From Nitrososphaerota archaeon (GTDB lineage: Archaea > Thermoproteota > Nitrososphaeria > Nitrososphaerales > Gagatemarchaeaceae), in the NCBI GenBank assembly GCA_005877225.1, contig VBPK01000163.1, positions 1 through 8,252 on the forward strand: a DNA stretch of 8,252 nt. The letters are read 5' to 3'. Within the stretch, counting starts at the first letter, position 1. Each line of letters begins with the position of its first letter. The notes under the pieces are model-generated. The model saw only the letters and a program-made list of their open reading frames with translations. It made no database searches and was not told the DNA's origin. The translations under genes were made by a program, and so were the position numbers. This document shows positions 1 to 5,073 of this stretch, in pieces.

Positions 1-188
1 GAACAGTCGCATCTCCGCTCTTTGCCTCCGAACCGCAGCTGATACTCGTCTCTCTCTGGCATGAGAATAGCCTATCAGACCGGCCACCACTGAAACGGTA
101 ATACCTCCTGCGCTTCGTTCCGCGGCTGGTCATCGGCCCGGCTGGAACACCAGTCAACACATTCTCTGTAATAGTTCTTGCACCGACT
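1..188. other. Left-edge stretch with no confident gene
   Basis: No complete gene is visible. On the minus strand GTG at 88-90 opens a short frame running off the left edge (VAGLIGYSHARERRV), with GGAGGT (103-108) 12 bases upstream. That would be the start of a small or membrane protein, but the fragment is too short and the spacing too wide to call. It may instead be the upstream control region of the Cys-rich gene. Confidence 0.3.
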
Positions 189-200
189 ATTAATATATAT
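189..200 (+). promoter_or_regulatory. Archaeal TATA box for the Cys-rich protein gene
   Basis: An AT-only run (TTAATATATAT) lies in otherwise mixed sequence about 30 bases before the TTG at 227. Archaeal transcription normally starts about 25 bases after the TATA centre, so the message would begin around 218-224 and be nearly leaderless. This supports TTG 227 over the internal ATG at 254. No Shine-Dalgarno-like sequence precedes 227. The match is by eye. Confidence 0.6.
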
Positions 201-226
201 CAGGCTATGACATATCCAGGCATCTA

Positions 227-820
227 TTGACCAGAAGAAGATCGGTCTACGCCATGACCGCCTTAGCCCTTATCGTCCTGCTCGTAGCGGGGATTGCCGT
301 TTACTATATGACGATGTCTTCAGGGCAGGCTCAAGGCTCTCCCAGTCCCCAAGATACGAGCGTGATTGCTTCGAACTTCCGCGTCCTGAGTCAGGCCCAT
401 ACGGATGTCTGCGCGAACCTAGGGAATCAGCAGGCCAACGCCAATTACATCAATTCACTCGCTGACAATTTCTATCTCCAAGGGTCCTGCTGCTTTCCGA
501 TGGACTACAACCACTACGTGTCCCAGACCAACGGCCTGAAGAACTATTCGGATATCCCGATAATACCCCAGAATCCGTACAACGTCTCCGCTTCCCACGC
601 GAAGGGGATGATGTCGTACGCGACGCTTACCATGACGCAAGCGCAGCAGGCAGTTTATGATAACGCCGCAAAGGCGTCAAGCGAGGGGCCCTGCTGCTGC
701 AAGTGCTGGGCCTGGTACGCGCACGAAGGACTTGCGAAGGCCCTGATAACTCAATACGGCTGGAATGCGCAGCAGATTGCGAACATCTGGAGCTTGGAAG
801 ATTGCTGCGGAGGGACGTGA
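227..820 (+). CDS. Membrane-anchored Cys-rich protein with GPCCCKCW motif
   Basis: Unnamed 197-residue protein. The N-terminus is basic (MTRRRSVY), followed by one hydrophobic segment at about residues 11-29, so it is probably anchored with the rest outside the membrane. The outer part has nine cysteines: C62, the pair C88-C89, the cluster C156-C157-C158-x-C160 in GPCCCKCW, and C193-C194 near the end. The C-terminal part (about 155-195: Cys cluster, helix, then EDCCGG) loosely recalls PCYCGC-type Cys-rich secreted proteins, but the motif is not the same and I do not assign it to that family. Such clusters could bind copper, mercury or another soft metal, or form disulfides. The start is TTG behind a TATA box; ATG 254 would remove the basic N-terminus. 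The stop overlaps the GTG of the next gene, implying co-translation. That it is a real gene is fairly certain; its function is unknown. Confidence 0.8.
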   Translation: MTRRRSVYAMTALALIVLLVAGIAVYYMTMSSGQAQGSPSPQDTSVIASNFRVLSQAHTDVCANLGNQQANANYINSLADNFYLQGSCCFPMDYNHYVSQTNGLKNYSDIPIIPQNPYNVSASHAKGMMSYATLTMTQAQQAVYDNAAKASSEGPCCCKCWAWYAHEGLAKALITQYGWNAQQIANIWSLEDCCGGT

Positions 821-1467
821 AATTGAGCCGAGGAAGTGGTAGCAACGATGAGCAAAGGGACGGCAAAGGCGACACGACCGGAAGCCGGCAAGCGAGCCTC
901 CTGCAGAGCCTTGACGACGCGCCGAGCCGAGTGCCGGGTGATACTCATCTTTCCGTGACGGGACTGACTGGAAGGGCAGACGTCTTCCAGCGGCTAGTCC
1001 GTTCGCGGCTGTTTCTGCTGGTCACGGCGCTGACCGCGTTGGGCTACCTGTCCTTCTTCAAGTACCTGGATCTCGTGACCGACGCACCGGTGATGGCTAC
1101 ACCAAGCTACTTCGTCCTCTTCTACGCGTTGATTGCCGCTTCGTCGTTCCTCATGGGTCTCAACGTCTACTCTCTTCGCTCTAGGCTGGCGAAGAGTTGG
1201 ATGAGGAGGTCCGGTGTAGCCGGTGGCTCGTCCAGTGCAGTCACTTCGCTCTTCAGCGGTGTAATCAGTTGCTCCTGCCACACCTCCCTGTTGCTTCCAA
1301 CACTCTCCTTTCTTGGTTTGAGCACAATTTCGGGCATTGGTGTAGTGACTGCGTTGGTTGAGTATCAGCTCTGGACGCTTGCTGTCTTCATCGTTGTCAA
1401 TCTGTACCTGGCCTTTCGTATCTTGGATAAGATTCGGATGCACGGTGGGGTCGGGCCACTGCCCTAG
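817..1467 (+). CDS. Multi-spanning membrane protein with CSCH motif
   Basis: Unnamed 216-residue membrane protein. I start it at GTG 817, which overlaps the previous stop as GTGA and has a GGAGGG ribosome-binding site at about 809-814. The frame stays open upstream to 703, but that stretch is the shadow of the preceding gene. Residues 1-60 are polar and probably cytoplasmic. Hydrophobic segments follow at about 64-83, 98-119, 140-160, 162-180 and 185-203. Between the second and third is a Gly/Ser-rich stretch (VAGGSSSAV, about 134-142), and the third segment carries C152-S-C154-H155 within SGVISCSCHTSLLLP. A Cys-x-Cys-His inside a membrane helix suggests a metal or redox site, as in heavy-metal transporters, but no known transporter family is recognised. 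Tight coupling to the Cys-rich gene suggests the two products act together. Confidence 0.75.
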   Translation: MKLSRGSGSNDEQRDGKGDTTGSRQASLLQSLDDAPSRVPGDTHLSVTGLTGRADVFQRLVRSRLFLLVTALTALGYLSFFKYLDLVTDAPVMATPSYFVLFYALIAASSFLMGLNVYSLRSRLAKSWMRRSGVAGGSSSAVTSLFSGVISCSCHTSLLLPTLSFLGLSTISGIGVVTALVEYQLWTLAVFIVVNLYLAFRILDKIRMHGGVGPLP

Positions 1468-1501
1468 AACGGCAGAGTCAAGGTCTTGAGATCAGCAGCA
1501 T

Positions 1502-1514
1502 GGTGCTGAGCACC
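1502..1514. promoter_or_regulatory. 13-base palindrome between the CSCH and DCNHG genes
   Basis: GGTGCT-g-AGCACC is a perfect six-base inverted repeat around one central base. An alternative stem (TCAGCA/TGCTGA, 1492-1497 with 1504-1509, six-base loop) overlaps it. It lies 35 bases after one stop and about 60 before the next start, and a pyrimidine-rich run follows near 1525-1541. It could be an operator for a dimeric repressor or part of a termination/processing hairpin. A palindrome this short can also occur by chance. Confidence 0.3.
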
Positions 1515-1576
1515 GGAATCTACTGTTTGCTCCCTTTCCCCCGATGCTCGGCCAATGTAAATTTAGGTGAGACTGG

Positions 1577-2716
1577 TTGAACATTCGGAGAGAGAGGAGC
1601 AAATCCAAGAAGTACTACATCGTTGAGACGATGGTATTGATACTTGTGATTTCGTCGGTCCTTTCGGTCACGTATGGCAACAACGCGTTTGTGTCTTATT
1701 TCGTTCCGAACTCAATCGTACCTACGAATCTAGGCGTAGGCATGAACAGACTCTACTCGGCAAACCTTTCCAGGACGGGTGACCCGCTTTACGATGAAGC
1801 AGTCCTCCAGGTCTTGCCTCCTGGGGGATTCCAGAGCAACATATCTCTTGGCGACAGCATCATCAGGCTGGTCCAAGACGGCGTAATCAATCCAAAGAAA
1901 TTTGAATCGTTATACCAGACTGGAAGTGCCGTACCTCAGGAACTGAGGAACGTCTTGACCCAGCCTTCCGACCAACCGATTCGCCTCACCAGGCAAAACG
2001 CGAACGTGTATCTCAACCTTCTTTGGCCATTGGGGCTGTCTAATTACATGCAAGCCAACGATATGAGTCCGCTGAACGGTAGTAGACTCTATAACTTCTC
2101 CTCAACCGCTGGCTGGACCCTTGGCAACGCGAGCAATGGCGGGTTCTACTTCAACAAATTCAGAATAGTCAGTCTCACGCTTCATCAGGAAGCCATGGTA
2201 ACGATGATAGCTCAGAACACATACAGACCATGCTGCAACAATCCAACTTTCTTCCAAGACTGCAATCACGGATCAGCACTCTTGGGTCTCCTTGAACTTG
2301 GAGCTTCCCAAGGCCTTACGGAGAACGAACTTTACAGGGAGGCCCTTACGTTCAACTCATTCTGGTTCCCGCAGGTGTATGTTCTCTTGGCGGTTCACTT
2401 CGGAGCGGCGAACCATCTTGGCTGGTCAGAAGTCGACCCACGACTAGTAATGAGTCATGATTTCTCAAGCCTGGCCGGCTTCTCCAGCGTAATATGGCCT
2501 CAGGCAATCTACCGTGACGTAACCAGACGATGGTCTTTTCGTCATTGCGCCTCTGATTTCCAACTCGTCTACCCCCTGTTAGGTTCAGGTATCACGCCAG
2601 TAAAAGGGGAACCGTTGCTGATGCCTCTCGGAATCAAGATTCCAGATTTTCGTTCTCTCCCCAAAGTTTGTCGATTTGCTGACCTTACCCCTGCGATGGA
2701 TTCGCGGCTTGGTTGA
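1577..2716 (+). CDS. Secreted or anchored protein with PCCNNPTFF...DCNHG motif
   Basis: Unnamed 379-residue protein. The basic N-terminus (RRERSKSKK) precedes a hydrophobic segment at about 19-33, a signal peptide or anchor. The start is TTG 1577 with GGTGAG at 1566-1571 as a likely ribosome-binding site; ATG 1631 is the alternative but discards the basic region. The body is polar and carries the most distinctive block, RPCCNNPTFFQDCNHGSALL, at about 217-236, with C219, C220, C229 and H231 as likely metal or disulfide residues. A region rich in Trp, Gly and Asn (LLWPLGLSN, GWTLGNASNGG) precedes it at about 148-190. It lies 109 bases after the CSCH gene on the same strand, so the two may share a transcript. 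The last 45 or so residues (from about 2585) are doubtful: they overlap the 3' end of a convergent gene and look less protein-like, so a frameshift or altered C-terminus is possible. Function unknown. Confidence 0.75.
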   Translation: MNIRRERSKSKKYYIVETMVLILVISSVLSVTYGNNAFVSYFVPNSIVPTNLGVGMNRLYSANLSRTGDPLYDEAVLQVLPPGGFQSNISLGDSIIRLVQDGVINPKKFESLYQTGSAVPQELRNVLTQPSDQPIRLTRQNANVYLNLLWPLGLSNYMQANDMSPLNGSRLYNFSSTAGWTLGNASNGGFYFNKFRIVSLTLHQEAMVTMIAQNTYRPCCNNPTFFQDCNHGSALLGLLELGASQGLTENELYREALTFNSFWFPQVYVLLAVHFGAANHLGWSEVDPRLVMSHDFSSLAGFSSVIWPQAIYRDVTRRWSFRHCASDFQLVYPLLGSGITPVKGEPLLMPLGIKIPDFRSLPKVCRFADLTPAMDSRLG

Positions 2717-3289
2717 CGCAAGACTATGGTCCGACTGGGGATTTGTAGCAATCTCAGCCGGCATGATTTCGAACTTGCGCTCGTGTGCCCTGAAGTTCGA
2801 CAGAGCGATGGCTGAGAAGCCGGCGAAGAAGGCATTGAGACCGGCAAAGAGAGGTTCGAGACCTATCGGTGGCGGAGAAGCCACGATGCTGCTCGTCACC
2901 GGCAGTGCGATTACCCGGTAATAGAAGAGTCCTATCAGGTATCCTGCTAGGTTCCCTGAAGCCCCGCCGACGAATAAGGAGAAAGCCACGATCCTGTATT
3001 CATTGCTGATGTCTATTCGACCACCCAAGGAATACAATAGAACGGAAAAGAGGAAGGGAAAGAGTATGATTGAAATCAAATCCAGCAGGGAGAGACCTCC
3101 AAGGAAGCCCGACGAAGTTGTAAGGAAATTCAACCGTCCCTCCAAGCTCAGAACCACCTGAAATGCTGGGAGGGATGCTACGAAACCAGTGAAGACAAGG
3201 GCTGAGAGAAAGATGGTCAGCGGAGAACGATCCTTACCAGCAAGTTCGGTCGCTCTTGCCCTGGCGATCCCCAAGCCTAAGACATACAC
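2585..3289 (-). CDS. Four-TM membrane protein, probably 5'-extended behind a frameshift
   Basis: Unnamed 234-residue membrane protein. Hydrophobic segments lie at about 24-44, 65-88, 98-124 and 145-165, with a basic, polar C-terminal tail from about 167. The first usable start in frame is GTG 3289, but the frame stays open and protein-like upstream to about 3367 (including IRNGTTIVIGNFDPCKD) with no ATG, GTG or TTG. In the neighbouring frame, ATG at 3360 (MDSMDFAF) sits about 30 bases after a minus-strand TATA element, which is ideal for a leaderless archaeal gene. The natural gene may therefore run from 3360 with a one-base frameshift near 3345. The 3' end overlaps the convergent DCNHG gene by 132 bases, which is unusual, so one of the two tails is probably not native. 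No catalytic or transport motif was recognised. Confidence 0.6.
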   Translation of the reverse strand: MYVLGLGIARARATELAGKDRSPLTIFLSALVFTGFVASLPAFQVVLSLEGRLNFLTTSSGFLGGLSLLDLISIILFPFLFSVLLYSLGGRIDISNEYRIVAFSLFVGGASGNLAGYLIGLFYYRVIALPVTSSIVASPPPIGLEPLFAGLNAFFAGFSAIALSNFRAHERKFEIMPAEIATNPQSDHSLASTKPRIHRRGKVSKSTNFGERTKIWNLDSERHQQRFPFYWRDT

Positions 3290-3386
3290 ATCCTTACAGG
3301 GATCGAAATTGCCTATAACAATTGTTGTCCCATTCCGAATGCAAAGTCCATCGAGTCCATTACTGCCCTATCGCGGCGACCGTGGT

Positions 3387-3398
3387 CATATATCATAA
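3387..3398 (-). promoter_or_regulatory. Minus-strand TATA element of a divergent promoter
   Basis: Read on the minus strand this is TTATGATATATG, centred about 32 bases before ATG 3360 on that strand. This is the spacing expected for a leaderless archaeal transcript running into the four-TM membrane protein gene. It lies back to back with a second AT-rich element serving the plus strand. Confidence 0.4.
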
Positions 3399-3399
3399 A

Positions 3400-3411
3400 C
3401 TGATATATTGC
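3400..3411 (+). promoter_or_regulatory. Plus-strand TATA element for the HFHP/HTHD gene
   Basis: CTGATATATTGC is AT-rich within mixed sequence, and its centre is about 37 bases before ATG 3443. Transcription would begin near 3430-3435, giving a leader of about ten bases. It is adjacent to an AT-rich element of opposite orientation, so the two genes probably diverge from one shared control region. Confidence 0.5.
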
Positions 3412-3442
3412 ATCCGATTCGTACGCAGGGCTTAGACCTTCC

Positions 3443-4096
3443 ATGCGTCGTAGGAGAGCGAGGAGCGGAAAGAAGCCGCTCACCCTGGGTCGCGCTCTTC
3501 TCATCGTGATAATAGCCACAGGGGTTGGCCTGGCGTACTTGGTCTCCCTGTATGGGAGCTCCAACGTCCCTGGTTTTCCATTTCCCTGCGCGGGAAGCGA
3601 GGGTACAGCCATACACTTTCACCCCTACCTTCAGATTGTCATCAACGGGCAGAATGTCGCCGTTCCGGCTGGTGTCGGAATCGTAAAATCGGGCACCTGC
3701 TTCGAGCCTGTCCACACTCACGACGAATCTGGGGTGATTCATGTGGAATCACCGAATACTAGCACGCAGTACACTCTAAGTGAGTTCTTTCAGATCTGGA
3801 ACGCCACCTACCATGCCGTAACTATCAACGGAGTGAACCACCCAATAATCTTCAACTCAAACGATATCCTCGGATTTGGGGCTGACGCAAACCACAAGGT
3901 CGTGATGCTTGTGGACGGAGTGCCTTCTTCCGCGTACGGTTCGTTGGTCTTGAACTCGCTGGATTATTGCAGCGCATCTACCACAGGTCCTCCATGTTCC
4001 CCGACCGCGGTCGGAACCCCTTACTACGGCGGCCAAGAATATCCTTTCGGAACAGGGCACACCATCGTTATCGAGTATACGACATCATCGGGCTGA
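3443..4096 (+). CDS. Membrane-anchored His/Cys-rich protein (HFHP, HTHD motifs)
   Basis: Unnamed 217-residue protein. A strongly basic N-terminus (MRRRRARSGKK) leads into one hydrophobic segment at about 17-36, so the rest is probably outside the membrane. The outer domain opens with HFHP (H58, H60), passes C86 in GTCFEP to HTHD (H91, H93), then GVIHVESP (H100). Further His residues (H124, H133, H151, H206) and cysteines C49, C176 and C185 follow. The strand-like sequence with His pairs suggests an extracytoplasmic beta domain that binds a metal, possibly copper. I recall similar uncharacterised secreted proteins in bacteria and archaea, but know of no established function. ATG 3443 is placed by the TATA element upstream and by the basic N-terminus. 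It is divergent from the four-TM protein and lies before a relic of a heavy-metal ATPase operon, which fits a metal-related role. Confidence 0.8.
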   Translation: MRRRRARSGKKPLTLGRALLIVIIATGVGLAYLVSLYGSSNVPGFPFPCAGSEGTAIHFHPYLQIVINGQNVAVPAGVGIVKSGTCFEPVHTHDESGVIHVESPNTSTQYTLSEFFQIWNATYHAVTINGVNHPIIFNSNDILGFGADANHKVVMLVDGVPSSAYGSLVLNSLDYCSASTTGPPCSPTAVGTPYYGGQEYPFGTGHTIVIEYTTSSG

Positions 4097-4452
4097 TTGG
4101 TCTGCACCACCTCGCTCTCTATCAGGAGTCCCCGACAGAGGGCTGGCGCCACTCATCGGCGACCAGCTGCTTCGGCCTGTACGACTCTTAGCCCTGGCTG
4201 ACCACCCATCAGTGGTTATCTCCCAACCTGCGTCCTTGCTCGTAGGGAATCATGTCTGAGCACACAAAGAGCAGAGGTAATTTCATTCACCAGTGGATCA
4301 TCGCCCAAAGCAACAGACTTGAAGCGTACACATCGATAACCCACGAAGCGACATATTGGATATCTGCACTCTTGAGAAGCGCAGATGCGGTCGGCGCAAC
4401 GAATAATCGTAAATCTGTAATCACTCTGCTCGAGCCTTGATTATCGCATGCC
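4097..4452. other. Stretch without a convincing gene
   Basis: About 356 bases (440 if counted to where ATPase similarity begins). Two short open frames (plus strand 4252-4440; minus strand 4287-4490) have no recognisable motif and no clear promoter. A weak hairpin, ACCAC-6-GTGGT, lies at 4201-4216, about 100 bases after the upstream stop, and could be a terminator, though no T-run follows. No tRNA-like cloverleaf or direct repeat was seen. This is probably degenerate sequence left by loss of the front of the ATPase gene. Confidence 0.5.
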
Positions 4453-4851
4453 ATGTGCCCTGTGCTTGAGCTCCAATCCAAGTTCTGCAAGCTCCCGATG
4501 AGATCAACCGCTATTAGCTACGCGCCAAGTTCGGTTTGCATTAGCCGTAGTCTGACCGATGTAGTCGCTGCAATCAAGCTCAGCAGGACGACGCTAGGGA
4601 AGATCAAACAGAATCTGTTCTGGGCTTTCGGTTACAACACGGCGCTGTTCCCGGTGGCCGCGGGGGCCCTGATCCCGCTCTACGGAGTAACCGTTTACTC
4701 CTTCCTTCCCTTCCTGGCCGGGGCAGCTATGGCGGTGAGTTCCGTCACGGTGGTCGGCAATTCACTCCTCCTCGCGCGGTGGCGTCTCCGTGACGGCGCT
4801 GGAGTAGCTGACGGGGCTTCAAGAGGAGGTGAAGAACCAAGGGTGGGATGA
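4453..4851 (+). pseudogene. C-terminal remnant of a heavy-metal P-type ATPase
   Basis: Only the last part of a P1B-type (copper-transporting CopA/CopB-like) ATPase is present. Similarity starts at about 4540 with ISRSLTDVVAAIKLSR and continues through KIKQNLFWAFGYNTALFPVAAG, a hydrophobic helix, then AAMAVSSVTVVGNSLLL near the end; this is the classic last two-helix region of these pumps. Intact proteins are about 650-850 residues and carry the CPx motif, DKTGT phosphorylation site and GDGxNDxPAL hinge upstream; none of these is in the window. Codons from 4453 to about 4537 resemble nothing in the family, so the ATG at 4453 is only the first in-frame start, not a native one. The fragment cannot pump. 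Its stop overlaps the ATG of a YHS-domain gene, preserving the outline of a copper-export operon. Confidence 0.75.
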
Positions 4852-5001
4852 CGGAGATAGACCCGGTCTATGGGATGATGGTTGACCCGAAGAAGACGAA
4901 GTTCATTTCTCTGTACGAAAGCAGGTACTTTCTACTTTTGCTCGGCGAGCTGCAAGCAGAAATTCGAGTCGGACCCCCAGGCCTACCTAAAGTCGAGGTG
5001 A
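4848..5001 (+). pseudogene. YHS-domain metal-binding protein, frameshifted
   Basis: A small YHS-domain protein broken by one extra base. From ATG 4848 it reads MTEIDPVYGMMVDPKKTKF, matching the YHS opening DPVCGM but with Tyr in place of the Cys. After YESR (codons ending at 4925) the frame goes wrong. Skipping the T at 4926 restores TFYFCSASCKQKFESDP and QAYLKSR, ending at TGA 4999-5001: the expected Y-F-C-S-x-x-C-K-x-K-F block and the usual length of about 50 residues. Without correction the frame runs on to 5042 with no YHS character. YHS domains commonly accompany or are fused to copper-exporting ATPases and bind metal through these cysteines. The ATGA overlap with the ATPase remnant shows they were one operon. 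It may be a real mutation or a sequencing error. Confidence 0.75.
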
Positions 5002-5032
5002 TGGAAGAGCGACCGGCTCGAACTTCCGCTTC

Positions 5033-5044
5033 TAAACCTTAATT
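5033..5044 (+). promoter_or_regulatory. Possible TATA region for the M20 peptidase gene
   Basis: TAAACCTTAATT lies with its TTAATT centre about 32 bases before TTG 5074, which would put the transcript start at about 5067 and leave almost no leader. The match to an archaeal TATA box is imperfect. It nevertheless supports a separate promoter here rather than read-through from the decayed ATPase/YHS region. Confidence 0.3.
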
Positions 5045-5073
5045 GGGAAAGCGCGAGAGCCCGCTGCAGCGCA

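Noticed and set aside
1..90. Minus-strand partial gene at the left edge
   Set aside because: Only 30 codons visible with a wide ribosome-binding-site spacing; kept as a remark rather than a gene.
703..816. Upstream extension of the CSCH membrane protein to 703
   Set aside because: It is the out-of-frame shadow of the Cys-rich gene; GTG 817 has a ribosome-binding site and the classic GTGA overlap.
3313..3742. Minus-strand open frames antisense to the HFHP/HTHD gene
   Set aside because: No membrane or domain pattern; the plus-strand frame has a signal/anchor and ordered His motifs. Only the ATG 3360 portion is considered, as a start for the four-TM gene.
4252..4490. Short open frames on both strands in the gap before the ATPase remnant
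   Set aside because: No motif, membrane pattern or promoter; length is what chance gives.
4496..4515. DEINRY reading as a decayed GDGxNDxP hinge of the ATPase
   Set aside because: Only a few residues match, it lies in a different frame, and the distance to the following conserved block is too short by about 20 codons.
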